A stretch of 64,000 bases of DNA from positions 1,426,001 through 1,490,000 of the forward strand of contig JAHRBS010000007.1 of assembly GCA_024305745.1 (NCBI GenBank), written 5' to 3'. The DNA is from Polyporus tsugae (Eukaryota; Basidiomycota; Agaricomycetes; Polyporales; Polyporaceae). The translations under genes were made by a program, and so were the position numbers. Each line of letters opens with the position of its first letter. The stretch's first letter is position 1. Shown here piece after piece: positions 10,150 to 21,771 of the stretch. A model generated the notes under the pieces. The model was not told the DNA's origin, ran no database searches, and saw nothing but the letters and a program-made list of their open reading frames with translations.

Positions 10150-10940
10150 GCAGGGCTTCTGAGCTCTCTTCAAAGCATGTGTTGAGGCAGCTGTATGGCC
10201 TGAAGAATTCCGCCGCACCCTCATGGTGGTGATTTCCAAGCCCCACAAACCCGACTACTCCAAACTGAAGGCCTACCACCCCATCGTCCTGCTTAGCTGC
10301 ACGGCAAAGTGGCTTGAGAAGGCCATCAACAACAGGCTGCAGTTTGACTGCCACAAGCATGGCATCCTACACCCTTGCCAGTTCGGCAGTGCCTGGCAGA
10401 AGTCCACTGTCGATGCCATCATGTTCCTCATCACACACATCTGCAATGGATGGCAGAAGAAGCAGGTGACATTGATGCTTGGCTTCAACGTTGTCCAGTT
10501 TTATCCGTCCATCAACCACAACCTGCTAGTCAGCATTCTCCGCCGCGGTGGATTCAATGACAAGCTATGCACTTTCATGATTGCGTACTTTGCGCCCCAG
10601 AAATAGTCCTTTCGATTTGAAAACACAGAGTCACCCGAATTTGAATGCCCAAAGGTCAGTTATGGCCAAGGATCTTCCTTGTCTTCAACCCTTTCGGCCA
10701 TCTACCTCTCCCCTGTCCTGCACAAGGTCACCGGCACAACGGTTACCGAGCAGCACAGACATGGTCATGCTCTCCAGTTCTATGTCGACGATGGCAATCT
10801 TATTGCCACGTCTGCATCGACAGAGGCAAACAACTACCTCCTCACCAAGTTCTACGGAATACTGGAGACCCAGCTCACACAACTCGGCTTCGTCATCGAA
10901 CATGACAAGGACGAACTCATCCACTTCACACTTCCCTGAA
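10150..10940 (+). pseudogene. LINE ORF2 reverse transcriptase domain (decayed)
   Basis: One frame carries the RT core: KPHKPDYSKLKAYHPIVLLSC, CQFG in place of the usual QFG, motif A LGFNVVQFYPSI, then, after TAG at 10604-10606, YGQGSSLSSTLSAIYLSP and the catalytic FYVDDGN at about 10780. Motif A has Asn where the first catalytic Asp is expected, so the enzyme would be dead even without the stop. This is the RT of a fungal LINE of the type carrying RNase H downstream; that RNase H is at 30072-30911 on the minus strand. Confidence 0.75.
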
Positions 10941-11007
10941 AACGTGCAAACCTATCCCCCGCAGACCATCTTGTGGTGTTCCGCCCCCTGAACCTAGGCT
11001 CGGGGCC

Positions 11008-11533
11008 ATGAACGCGCGAAAACCTGCTCTCAGCATCCAGCTGCGTCAAACACCTGGGTTTCTTCCTCAAACCAGACCTATTGTTCCGACAACACATCAA
11101 ATTCTATGCCAAGAAAGGCAACACCGCCGCCCTTGTGTATTGAATGCTCGGCACATCCATCCGGGGCCTCACATCCATATAATGCCGCACATTGTATGTG
11201 TCATGCATCCTCCCCATTCTCACATACGGGTGCCCTGTATGGTACTGGCCCATCAAAGGTGCCACACTCATATAACTGTTCAAATTCATGCAGAACGTTG
11301 CCTGCCGTTGGATAATGGGCACGTTCAAAACCACACCCGTGGGCATCCTCCCGGTCCTTGCTAGAGTCATGCCCATTCACCACTACCTCCAAAAACTACG
11401 AATGTGGTCGCTCCTGCACGTCCACACTCTGATGGCCACGCACCCCATCAAAGTGCTGTTTCCTAACATGTACGAATGCTCGCAGCTGTCACCCTATGTA
11501 CAGTCATCAACTGGCTGACGTCACACCTCTGAC
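11008..11533 (+). pseudogene. LINE ORF2 region after the RT, cut by pogo
   Basis: Short frames carry remnants of the post-RT connection, notably QNVACRWIMGTFKTTPVGIL at about 11288-11345, a motif common downstream of the RT in LINE ORF2 proteins. Coding similarity ends near 11520, just before TA-ACGTAACA, the proposed pogo end at 11534. Confidence 0.5.
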
Positions 11534-11981
11534 TAACGTAACAAATTCGAGATATCTCAGCTTCCCGTGTACGGATTGGCATCATTCTTTTTGTGTTCTA
11601 TTCCTCTCATTCCTCACGACCTAGTCGTAATAGTTCGACATACCCCATTAATCCTATGATATGTCAAATCTGGTTTCAAAGCTGTGTAACACCACTATTG
11701 TACAATTTATGAATATTATGAGCTCTGTAGACACAATGTGGACCATGCTAGACGTGATTTGTGCATTCTATCATATTCTCAGCTATGTTTTTCACCACAT
11801 ACACTTTGAATGATGCCAATTGGTGGCGAAAGAAGCAAGATATGGGCGGATTCGTACAGAATACTGTCATTACATAATCACTGTGCGCACCAGTTGCATG
11901 CCTTCAGAACGAGGACGCATATCATAGGTTCTCCGCTCACAAAGTTGATATCTGACTCCCCAATCCACTCTCTATCTTTCT

Positions 11982-13298
11982 GTGATGCCTAGCAGAGCTC
12001 AATCAGATACGAAAAAGCGACAAGAGGCGAGGAAACAACATGATGATTTGATGGCATGGGCAGTCTTGGCTTATCAAGCTAAGCTTCAAAAGCCATTCGG
12101 TCGGAAAGGTGCGTGCACCATATATCAAGATTTTGAGAACTTGTACCGGCAGGAGACTGGCCAAACCATCCGCCTTTGCTACCAAACCCTGCTACAGCGC
12201 ATAAAGGGTCGACCATCAAGGGCGGATTGGGGTGCAGCTGAGTCATGGTTGACAGAAGGCGAGGAGGATATTGTGATCTCCTATGTGCAGGAGATGGAGC
12301 GGCGAGGGTTCCCACTCAACCATCGGCGGCTGAAGGAACATGTAGATGAGATCTTGCAGGCTCATCTCGGGGATGGTTTTCCGAAGAAGGGAGTGGGCCG
12401 GAACTGGATGCAGCGGTTTGTCGAGAAACATTCTGATCGCCTCAAAACCTCCTGGTCACGCCCTCTCGAGACCCAACGTGGTCGCGCAGTCAATCAGAAC
12501 ACGCACAATGCATACTTCACCCTACTCGAAGACACCATCAATGAATATCAGATTGAAGACTGCATCTACGTGGTCAACGAGGTGGGCTTTCAAACTGGCA
12601 CAGGGCAGTCCGAGCGGGTCATTGGTGGGCAGAAGAGGGGGCCGCATTATCAGCAGAAAGGCGGGAATCGGGAGAACATTACTGTTCTTGTCACGATCTG
12701 TGCCGATGGCACCTCTACGCCACCCGCCGTGATCATGAAGGGGTCCGCATATCAGGTGAAATGGCAACAAGACAATCTGGCAAACACTTCGTAAGCATAG
12801 GCTTTAATAATCTTGCACGCTACTAACATCAGAAATAGGTTGGGTTACTCGAAGAAGGGTTGGATGGATGGCGAGATTGGTGTCGAGTGGATCAAGCAGT
12901 TCAATAAGCAAACTGCAGGGAAAGCAGCGGGACGCGACCGACTCCTTCTCATTGATGGGCACAACTCACACTACACTTGAGGTTTCTTCGAGTACACCCA
13001 GGAGCATCAAATTCATGTCTTGTGTTATCCCGCCCACACCACCCACGTCTATCAGGGTCTTGACATCGCAGTGTTTGGTGTCCTAAAGCTATACTGGAGT
13101 TAGGAGCGGGACAAGCGGGAGCGTGAGACTGGTGAGAAGATCAACAAGACAAATTTCCTCGCTGCCTATGGCGCTACACACCTCCGCGCCCTCACTCCCA
13201 AAACAATATGGTCTGCATTCCGAAAGACAGGTGTGTGGCCACTCAACCGGAATGCAGTCTCGGAGAACATGCTTGCGCCGAGCAAGGAGACCTCTTCG
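11982..13298 (+). pseudogene. Pogo-type DDE transposase, N-terminal and catalytic part
   Basis: Two exons are visible, 11982-12790 and 12839-13298, joined by a 48-nt intron (GTAAGC, branch-like CTACTAAC, AG). The product has an N-terminal helix-turn-helix/CENP-B-like DNA-binding region (about residues 20-140) and a DDE_1 catalytic domain. The second and third acidic positions are present (LLLIDGHNSH and YQGLDIAVFG), but the first reads VVNEVGF where an Asp is expected. TGA at 12978-12980 and a TAG near 13101 add to the damage. The frame runs into an LTR-C at 13299 at LAPSKETSS; the remaining C-terminal half lies at 31163-32130 on the minus strand. The first-exon start may be MPSR at 11985. 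Confidence 0.8.
13294..13298 (+). other. Target-site duplication CTTCG of copia C copy 1 (left)
   Basis: The five bases before the LTR-C at 13299 are CTTCG. The bases flanking the inverted LTR-C at 32131 (32126-32130, CGAAG) are the same 5-mer on the other strand, and both lie within the same transposase codons. They therefore look like the two ends of one insertion. Confidence 0.85.
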
Positions 13299-13725
13299 TG
13301 TTGAAGTCGGTGCTGTAGCGCGCGCTCCTTTGACCGCGCCAAGTCCCGCTTTGTACCATACATACTGCATACTGTACCCTACCCTCTGGTATTTCCCACA
13401 TTGCTACATTCCGCGTTCTCATAGAGATATACGATATTCTTACTCAATGACTCGGTTTAGTGTAGATCTGATCCCCTCTCTGGAGTGGACTCTACCTTAG
13501 GCATTTCTCGTCCTTTCGGCGCCAGAACAGCGCCAGTTCGTGTAGGATCATGTAAGCTACCTAGCACGTGCTCAGCGCGCTGTCACCTCGCCTCTGTCGA
13601 GCTCTGTTGTCCTTAGACTTCTTAGAGCTTGACTTAGGTGAGTAGTTTAGTTTCCTGTCAATGAGAGACTTCTTAGAGCTCGACTTAGGCCATTGTGACC
13701 GCTCTGAGGCGCACTGCAGCTAACA
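13299..13725 (+). repeat. LTR-C, 5' LTR of copia C copy 1 (427 bp)
   Basis: TGTTGAAG to CTAACA. It shares rare variants with the LTR at 32131-32557 (for example TTGCTACATTCC), unlike the LTRs at 25831, 36693 and 42040. It contains a 22-bp direct repeat in its 3' third (about 13617 and 13669). Confidence 0.9.
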
Positions 13726-13739
13726 GGTTATGAGCCCTG
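13726..13739 (+). promoter_or_regulatory. Primer-binding site matching the initiator tRNA-Met anticodon arm
   Basis: GGTTATGAGCCCTG directly follows the LTR. It is the reverse complement of CAGGGCTCATAACC, the anticodon stem-loop of eukaryotic initiator tRNA-Met. Drosophila copia and yeast Ty5 prime reverse transcription from a half-tRNA cut in that loop, so the same mechanism is inferred. The same site follows the LTR at 37126-37139. Confidence 0.75.
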
Positions 13740-13947
13740 TGCTCTGACCGCCTCAAGACATCCATCCCTGCCTGTCCAATCGCTCCACAGCCTCCCCTAG
13801 CCTCCCTTCCATCTCTGCATCCTCTGCTTCTCTCAATCTTCGCTCTGGGACCCTCTTTCCATCTTTCCTCGCTCCTGCACTCAGTTTTCGTCCCCTCGCT
13901 TCGTCGTTTCGCTCACTCGTCGCGTGCCACGTCACTACCCCTCCACC

Positions 13948-16900
13948 ATGGCGCCACCCACTGCAACCTTCCCCAAGCTCTCCAATCGCAACTACCAGCA
14001 ATGGCGACTCGACATGGAGGCCAGGCTTCGCATCCTCGGTGCCCTGCGCATCATCCAGGGTACTGAGACCAGGCCTGCCTTCGTCGCACCCCTGGATGCT
14101 GGAGAACGACGTGATCTGCGCGATTTCGACAACAGGGTGGATTTGGCAGCTGGGGAGCTATGGAGTTGTGTGGAGAGGGAGCAGCAGACACACCTGGAGG
14201 CCATCAGGGACGACCCTGTTGCCATGTGGGCGAAGCTGGAGTCTGTGCACATGCAGAAGCGACCAGGTACGAGGTTTAACACCTACAACGCGCTCCTGAG
14301 CCTCTGCAAGAGTGAGGACGAGTCCCTGTCCTCCCTATCGATGCGAGCAGTCCAGCTCAAGTCGGACATGAAGGCCCTTTGTCCTGCCACCTTCTCCATC
14401 ACCCAGCTCGACGATGAGCTCGTCCTCATGGCCCTCATCCGTGCCCTGCCTGTGGAATACACCTCCCTGCGCCAGACCCTGCTCCTCGACGACTCCCTGA
14501 CGCTGGACAAGCTCCAGGAGATGTTCATTGCACTCGAAAACCAGCCTGGTGCCTTGTCGTTGACCCCAGCCCTCTCCAATGTCGCGTCGCAGGTCTCCTG
14601 CACATTCTGCGGTCGCCCCAACCACTCAGAGGACCAGTGCTTCAGCAAACGCGATGCCAGCGCAAAGGCGAAGGACAGGATGACCCAGCGCACCCAGTTT
14701 CGCTCCCAGCGCAGCCAGCGCAAGCAGGAGGCCTCTGAGGCCTCCAGCTCATCGAACACCGCATCTGGGACACAGACCAAACCCCAGGAGTCTGCTGGGG
14801 CGGCCACTGTGAGTGCTGGTTGTGCCTCTGCCCTCCTCTCTGCCTCAGATCGCTCGTCCTGGCTCTCCACCCCTGCTGCTGCTAACTGGAACACCGACAC
14901 AGGTGCTTCTGCACACATGACGCCCCACCGCCACTGGTTTCGCTCCTACTCGCCCCACACCATCCCCATTCGACTCGCCAACTCGCACATTGTCTACTCG
15001 GCAGGTTTAGGGTCTGTGGTCTTCCAGCCTGAGGAGAGGGGCGGTGTTTTACCACCTGCTGTTGTACTACACGACGTCCTGCATGTCCCTGCGCTTGCCA
15101 GCAACCTGCTGTCCGTTTTCCACCTCACGTGCGAGAAGGGCTACACTGTCGAGTTGCGCGCATCCTCTGTGCTGTTCTACCACCAGGGGGAGCTTCGCTT
15201 CGAGGCCCAGGTCAATGCGCACAATGTAGGCTCCCTCCTTGGTCGCACTATCCCCCAATCGACGACTGCGCTCTCTGCATCGACCACCAGCAATGAGAAC
15301 CTCGCACTATGGCACCAGCGCTGCTCACCCATCAATCTTGACGATCTGTGCTCTGCAATTTGCAAGGAGCTTGTCCAAGGGCTCAGGATCCGCTCCCAGT
15401 GCGCACCTGATGTGATTTGCGAGCCCTGCCTTGCTGGCAAGCTCAATCGCCATCCCATCCCCCGCTTCGCCTCCAGGAGGTTCGTTCGCCTGGCCCTTGT
15501 CCACACCGATCTCAAGGGCAAGCTCCCAGTGCGCACCGCTGAGGGCTACCAGTACTGGATGGTCTTTGTCGACGACGCGACGCGATTCTGGGCCATGGCT
15601 TACCTCAAGCTCAAGAGCGACGCCTTTGCTGCGTTCAAGGCGTTCAAGGCGTACGCTGAGAACTGCCTGGGCCTGTGCATCAAGGCCACACGCAACGACA
15701 AGGGCGGCAAGTACATAGGCCAGGAGTTCATCGACTACTGTGCAGAACACGGCATCCACAGGCAGCACACAGAACCAGACGAGCCCCACCAGAATGGCGT
15801 TGCAGAGCGAGCTAACAGGACGACGTCTGAGGGTGCCACCGCTCTCCTTGCACAGGCCAAGCTGCCTCCTTCGTGCTGGGGCCATGCTGTCTCTACCTTT
15901 GTCCACACACGCAACCGCATGCCCACCTCTGCGCTGGATGGTGGCATCCCCTACACTGCTTGGAAGGGCAACGGACGCAAGCCTGACGTGTCCTACTTCC
16001 GCGTCTTTGGGTGCCTGGCCTATGTCCTTATTCGCAAGAAGGATCGCAAAGCGCTGCAGCCCCATACAAGGAAGTGCATCTTCATTGGCTACCCGGAGGG
16101 CACAAAAGCCTGGCGATTCTGGGACCCTGCTGCAAAGAAGATCATCATCTCCTCGCATGCTGTGTTTGACGAACAGTGCTTCCCAGGCAACTCGCCCTTC
16201 ATCAATGTCTTTGGCCTGCCCCTCGACGATGTGGACGTCCGTGGAGCGCCCTCTGACGCAGACGCACCACCTCAGGACGATGCCCCAGATGTGCCAGAGC
16301 TGCATGATCAGGGGGGAGATGACGACTGGGATGATCCTGCACCTCCTGCACCTCCTGCGCCGCAAATCGCACCCCCACCAGCTGCACCACCGCGTCAGCA
16401 GTCCCCACAGCGTTCACCATCTCCACCTGCACCTTTGCCTCCTCGCGCGCAACCTCCTGCGCCTCCACAGGCTCCTCCACGCGCTCCAGCCATCGCTCAT
16501 GCGCCTCCATCACCGCCTCCTGCCCCTGCAGTTCATCCTCGGGCACCATCGATCCACCAGCAGGCCCAAGGCGACGGTGGCTTCAGGCCCTACCCTGCAC
16601 TCGCTCGCAAACAGCTCCCATCGCGCTCTTCTCGCTACCAGGGTTCCCTCAACAACAGAGAGCTTGAACGCCAGAACCTCGTTCCACAGCGTCTTCGCAT
16701 TCGCTCTGCATCGCCTGCTCCACCTGCTGCATCGCCTGAACCACCACAGCGCGACTCCTCACCAGATCCACTCATCGACGCACCAGTCGACGACCAAGCT
16801 CCTCCACCTTGTGCCAATCCCTTCGCTCCTCGCTCCATGTCGCCCCCACCGAGTCCCACATCCTCAGACGACGAACTCGACTGCCTAGGTCGCGACGATG

Positions 16901-17984
16901 GCAGTGGCGAAGACGCACTCCATGCGATGATGGCTGGCATCGAGGACGTCTACTCTGGCCAGCACTACGACTACCTGACCTACGACGAGGCCCTCGAGGT
17001 CGCATTTGAGTCTGTGGTTGAGCATGCATCAAAGGCGAACCAGGAGCACTTGGGTGAGCCCAGGTCGATTGCAGAGGTCATGGAACTCGACACAGATGAG
17101 CGTGCCAGGTGGCTCAAGGCTGGCCAGGATGAAATCCAGTCCCTCGTCGAGAATGGCACCTTCGAACTCGTCCTCCTCCCTCCAGGTCGCAAGGCCATTG
17201 GCTCCCGCTGGGTCTTCCGCATCAAGCGCAATGCAGACGGCTCCATCGAGCGGTGCAAGGGTCGCCTCGTCGCCAAGGGCTTCTCCCAGCGTCCTGGCTT
17301 CGAGTACAACGAGACCTTTGCTCCTACACCAAAGTGGGCGTCGATTCGAGCTATCCTCGCTCTCGCTGGGCTTGAGGACCTCGAGCTTGAGTCGGTGGAC
17401 ATCTCCTCTGCCTACCTCAATGGCGAGCTCAAGGAGGAGGTCTACATGCGCCAGCCTGAGGGCTTTGAGGACAAGACTCCTGAGTGGGTGTGGCGCCTTC
17501 GCAAGGCTCTCTATGGCCTCAAGCAGGCTGGCCGCTGCTGGCATGAGAAGCTCGACGAGGTGCTTGGCAAGCTGGGTTTTGAGCGACTCACCTGCAAGCA
17601 CAGTGTCTGGGTGTATCTGCGCGATGGGGTGCGTCTCATCATCCCTGTCTTCGTCGACGACATCACCATTGCTGGCAAGGACAAGGCTGCGATTCAGCGT
17701 GTCAAGGACGACCTGCGCAAGCACTTCAAGCTGCGCGACCTGGGGCCCACATCGTGGCTCCTGGGTGTCAAGATTGAGCGCGACCGCTCCAAGCGTGCCC
17801 TGTCGATCTCGCAGCGCCAGTATGCCCTCGACATCCTCGAGCGATATGGCTTCACCAACTGCAATCCAGTCAGCACCCCCATGGACCCTGGCCTCCGTCT
17901 CAGCACAGACATGGCTCCAACGTCCAAGGCAGACATCCGCGACATGCAGGACATTCCCTATGGCCAAGCGGTTGGTTCTCTCTT
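13948..17984 (+). CDS. Copia C copy 1 Gag-Pol, 5' part (to the gypsy D insertion)
   Basis: The ATG at 13948 (ACCATGG context) begins a single open Gag-Pol frame with no stop up to the insertion. Order: copia Gag; zinc knuckle CTFCGRPNHSEDQC (about 14599-14640); protease with DTGAS (about 14895); GAG-pre-integrase and integrase with HTDLKG, DKGG and the PHQNGVAERANR catalytic Glu region; a Pro/Ala-rich linker; reverse transcriptase with FVDD (about 17650). Compared with the copies at 32.6-36.7 and 37.3-42.0 kb it has many Arg-to-Cys and Asp-to-Asn changes, including loss of the second His of the integrase zinc site (HQRCSP for HQRCSH). The frame resumes in phase at 25179. Confidence 0.9.
17980..17984 (+). 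other. Target-site duplication CTCTT of gypsy D
   Basis: CTCTT precedes the gypsy D 5' LTR here and follows its 3' LTR at 25174-25178, within the copia C reverse transcriptase. The insert plus one duplication is 7194 bp, divisible by three, which is why the copia frame picks up in phase. Confidence 0.95.
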
Positions 17985-18179
17985 TGTTACGATACGATTC
18001 TTACGATTAGTAATACCACCTGTAACGACATGTACGACCTGCCCTGAAGCACCTGGTCCGTGCACAGGTTCCAGTACAATATATAAACCCCTCGGTAGCT
18101 GCGGTAATTCCCCAGCTTCGAGTTGGTCTTTAGTCCCCCAGTCCTTCGCTTATTGCTAGCGTGAGGTCTGACCTTATCA
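17985..18179 (+). repeat. LTR-D, 5' LTR (195 bp)
   Basis: TGTTACGATA to CCTTATCA. A TATATAAA box at 18080-18087 lies 34 bp upstream of AGCTTCGAGTT (18114-18124), the inferred transcript start. Confidence 0.95.
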
Positions 18180-18191
18180 TAACTCGAAGCT
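18114..18191 (+). promoter_or_regulatory. Self-priming pair of gypsy D (transcript start and PBS)
   Basis: AGCTTCGAGTT at 18114-18124, about 34 bp after the TATA box, is exactly complementary over 11 nt to AACTCGAAGCT at 18181-18191, one base after the LTR end. In Tf1 and sushi-type gypsy elements the first 11 nt of the mRNA fold onto the PBS and serve as primer; this has the same geometry. No tRNA-type TGG start is seen at the PBS. Confidence 0.75.
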
Positions 18192-18800
18192 ACCCTTTCA
18201 TCGACCTACGGCGCACCGTCTTCGTTGCCAACCGTGGCGTCCTCATCATCCTCCACTTCTCTCCCCGTCCCGAACCCCCCGCTCGTCGTGCGTCTCGCCG
18301 ACGGCACCACCCACCACCTCGTCCCTATATACATCCTCACCAACTCGTCGCCGCCATCTCCGTCGTCGACACCACCTATCCCAATTCCGCCCCCGCACCT
18401 TCGTCACCGATCCCCAAGTCCCCTTATCAACTCAGACTCCGATTCCGACTCCGCCACTGCCGTAGACTCCGACTCTGACTCCGACTCAGACACCGGCGTC
18501 CCCGTCCACATCACCGTATCCCGACACGTCAATCCCGCGCACGCCACCTTCATCCAAACAAGGGTCAACACCCCGCTGTTCCAAGGAACAGAAGTCACGG
18601 CGTACGTCTCACGCTCCCTCTACTCCGTCCTCCCCGGACACGTCATCTTCTGCTTCCCCGCCACCCCAACGACTCCCGTCTACTCTCTTTACGGCGTCAT
18701 CGCATCCGTACAACCCACCTATTGGGTATTTCACATTTCCCTTATACCTTACGTTATCGACCAGACCGCTATTCTACACGTGTCCATTCCAACCGAGTAG
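18183..18800 (+). other. Leader open frame of gypsy D with SD repeats
   Basis: A frame of about 205 codons lies between the PBS and Gag. It is open but has no ATG, and carries a run of Ser-Asp repeats (SDSDSDS, about 18440-18490). It may be a leader exon or a remnant of an upstream frame. I recognise no domain. Confidence 0.35.
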
Positions 18801-18926
18801 TCAGTGACCACGTGTCACAACTCGGCGCAGGAGACCCCGGTTAGCCATACCGCGGTAAAACTGCTACTATAATCTATACCTTGTCACGTACCATATGCTT
18901 ACCCACACCTTCTTTGTATCTAGTGA

Positions 18927-19460
18927 ATGGACCCTTGGGATCTGCTGCTTGAATCGTACCCAACTCTGTCTCCATCCCCCCCACCGGTCCTCCACGCTGT
19001 AAACGCGCGGGAAGATAGGGCAACACGGCTTGCGCAGGACAGCGGCACTGTCAATTCCAGAAATCAGACGACGTCCGAGTTGACGCACACATCCTCAACG
19101 ACAATCTCCATCAGTGCCACCAACAACCGTGTCCCAACCGGTACAACAGCCAGAACCCCATCGATTTCCGAACCCCACAGTATATCCCCATCCCGCGCGA
19201 ACCGCCACCGGAATCAACAGCTCCGGTACCTGGAACAACTCACACAAGAACTCGTGCGTGTCAGCCGACCCCTGAGCCTGTTGTACGCGCCGGAAGTCCG
19301 TACCCACGCACCCGCCCAGAACGCCAGCGAGAACCTACCCCGCCTGTCGCACACATCCCCATCCCCGTCCAAGTCACGGGATCCACGGAAGCGTCCCCGG
19401 TCGCCGGAAGTAGCCAATTCGAATACCGAGAACTCCCAGAAGAACCCTCGCCTCCAATAG
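18927..19460 (+). CDS. Gypsy D pre-Gag ORF, 177 aa, unknown
   Basis: It begins with an ATG at 18927 and ends at 19460. The product is Ser/Thr/Pro/Arg-rich with a short helical stretch (LRYLEQLTQELVRVSRPLSLL) and a basic tail; no known domain. It lies upstream of Gag in another frame. Leader frames ahead of Gag occur in other fungal gypsy elements, but no role is known to me. Confidence 0.4.
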   Translation: MDPWDLLLESYPTLSPSPPPVLHAVNAREDRATRLAQDSGTVNSRNQTTSELTHTSSTTISISATNNRVPTGTTARTPSISEPHSISPSRANRHRNQQLRYLEQLTQELVRVSRPLSLLYAPEVRTHAPAQNASENLPRLSHTSPSPSKSRDPRKRPRSPEVANSNTENSQKNPRLQ

Positions 19461-19648
19461 ACTCAGACGACGATCAGGAACCTTCCAGATGTCATAGATC
19501 TGACTCAGACAGATTCGTCCGTGCCCTCGAGAACCTCGGTCTCCGCACTTCCCCCACGACCACAGGATCCTTACCCACTTCTCAAAACCCCATCCAACCT
19601 CCCGTCCAAACCGCCGGCATCAGCCAACCACCCCGCGCTCATCAAGCA

Positions 19649-20944
19649 ATGGCGCAAACATTTTCATTCGACGCGGCAATGCAAGCGTGGATCTCGGGGG
19701 AGATCGCAAACTTCATTGCGGCAACCCAACCCCAACGCGGAGGCAGGAACCACACCCCGCCTAGACTCGCCCAGCCCGAGTACTTCGACGGCCTCAGCCC
19801 AGACTTCGAACAGTGGAAGTCTGACGTCCAGGTCTACGTGGCCGGCCTGGACAAAGATCCAGCAATATCTGCCGTCTTAGGGTTGATTCGTGGTACAACT
19901 GTGAACAGATGGAAGCGTAATCTCGTAGAGGACAAGTTTGTGGCAAATGGGAATAGATGGAACTACCCGGACGTAGCAGCGTTCTGGGCTGAGTTGACAG
20001 CGAAGTTTAGACCAATAAACTACGTTAATGACGCAATCATCGCACTCGATCAGATTCACATGGGCAATCGCCGGGCCGAAGACTTCTTTGACGAATGGGA
20101 AGATCTGACAGCCCGTGCTACGGAAAACAAAGATACAGCTAACAACATCTACCGGCTCAAAAACGCGCTACCATCTAGCTACCTAGTTGCGATCAGCACG
20201 ATGCCAGTAAAGCCTGTCACCTACGCCCAATGGAAGTCTACGATCATCGCCATGGACAACGATCGCATCATCTTCAACCGCCAGATCTGTGATTTCACAC
20301 GTCGACCACCCCCGCAACAACCACCCCCACGTGCTCCACCTCAGTACCCACCACCGAATGCTCCCCTGCGCTATGGTAACCCTCCCCCATGATACCCGGG
20401 AAACGCCCCACGGTATCCGTCACGATACCCAGAATATTCCCCAGTGTTCCCTCCGTCACGATACCCGCCATACGCCCCAGCGTCACAATATCCACCGCCC
20501 CGGCCATACTACCCACAACATCCCCAGGTACCCACAATGCCGGGAGACAGACGCACAGGCACAGGGGTCACGTATGGAGGAGCCGGCCAGCCGATGGACA
20601 TTGATCGGCTCAGGGCCCGACCATGCCGAAAGTGCGGCGCAAAGCAGACCGAGAAGGGCTCATGCGGAGACATGTGGCATATCCCCAACCGGACCGGCGC
20701 AGCTGTGGTACAGAAGCGCCGATGGGAAGAACGCGACAGTTGCGAGGAATTCCTCGAAGAGGTCAGACGTTTCCGTCAGGAAGATCCCGAGGACTTCCTT
20801 GCACAGATTGCCGGGGTAACGGTCCCTACCTATCACGAGGACCCAGAACCACAGCACGCACTGGAGGAATACACGGATGGATACAACGAGATACAGCAAC
20901 AGATGGACGAGTACGAGCAGCATTTTCCCTACGGTCCCACGTAA
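19649..20944 (+). pseudogene. Gypsy D Gag, one internal TGA
   Basis: From the ATG at 19649 the frame shows a retrotransposon Gag core (YFDGLSPDFEQWKSDVQVYV, then FFDEWEDLTARA and WKSTIIAMDN, about residues 50-215), a long Pro/Tyr-rich region, and a C-terminal CRKCGAKQTEKGSCGD Cys-rich motif. TGA at 20390-20392 interrupts it; the same frame continues to TAA at 20942-20944. Pol lies in the -1 frame and overlaps the end, as in elements using -1 frameshifting, but I found no clear slippery heptamer. Confidence 0.8.
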
Positions 20945-21771
20945 GCGCACATACGCGGCGACCGTCACTTTACAATAGTTTTCAGAATCGGTTTTCTGTC
21001 TTGGACTCTGATGTACCCATTCCGGGTTGTACGATACCTATGCCTACTTATTCACCGGACAACTCCACCATTCCCCACCCTACCCAGTTACGTACTATAC
21101 TTATTAAAAACAACGAGACAACTGATCGTCGGAGCCAACCTACAGGCAACGATCAGCGTGGCGGGTTAGAACCCGTGCTTAATTTCTCGTCCAAAAATAA
21201 CAAAAAAATTGAAAAAACCCCTAGTGCGCCCATTAACGCCATCCGAGTAATGTCCTACGGTCCGACGTACTTCAAAGTCACACGCAGTACCGGAAGCAAA
21301 CAACTAGACATACCGGTCATGATCAAAAACCTAGAAACTCTTCAGGTTTACGACACCAAGGCTCTCTGCGACACCGGTTGTACCGGTTCGTGTGTCAATA
21401 GAAACTTCGTTCAGCGTGCAGGCCTATCACCTAAGCCATTCCCACATCCCATTGACGTGTTCAACGCCGATGGATCTCCCAACATAGGTGGTAGAATCAC
21501 GCATTACGTTGACGTACAGCTACAGATCGGAGACCACGCGGAACAAATCCCGCTTCTAGTCACTGATCTTGGCAAAATGGACATATATCTTGGGCACAAC
21601 TGGATTGAGCATCACAATCTGTCGATACATTGGAAGAACAAAACCATTGAGTTCGATCGATGCCCGAGCACTTGCCATCACATCGTCAGCGCTGGTGATC
21701 GAATCTTCTCCCTACATACCTGATCGTGGCTTGACGCCCGATCAGTCCACATACGTGCGAAAACGTCGGTA
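20945..21771 (+). pseudogene. Gypsy D protease
   Basis: In the -1 frame relative to Gag, the retropepsin-like domain runs about 21230-21720 with ALCDTGCTGSCVN as active site and DIYLGHNWIEHHN as the conserved C-terminal motif. TGA at 21721-21723 separates it from the RT in the same frame, at a place where an arginine codon (CGA) would read through. Confidence 0.8.

Larger units (their letters stand above)
1764..11533 (+). mobile_element. LINE (non-LTR retrotransposon), 5' portion
   Basis: The block holds an ORF1 with zinc knuckles (4902-7013), an AP-type endonuclease (about 8280-9497) and a reverse transcriptase (about 10150-10940), the order of LINEs with two ORFs. Its left edge is set by a duplicated 13-bp target (1751-1763) shared with the poly(A) end at 29671. 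It is broken by an unidentified insertion inside the presumed ORF1 (about 2474-4895), by an LTR-E at 7434-7543, and on the right by a pogo transposon at about 11534. The RNase H and 3' end are at 29671-31142 on the other strand. Many stops and frame changes make it a dead copy. Confidence 0.7.
11534..13298 (+). mobile_element. Pogo/Fot1-like DNA transposon, left part
   Basis: The element seems to begin after a TA at about 11536 with ACGTAACA; the same CTAACGTAACA occurs at 31143-31153, directly downstream of the C-terminal half of the transposase, in the orientation expected for the other terminal repeat. The match is only 11 bp, so the termini are tentative. About 450 bp precede the transposase ATG and hold nothing else I recognise. 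The right edge here is the copia C insertion at 13299. Confidence 0.5.
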
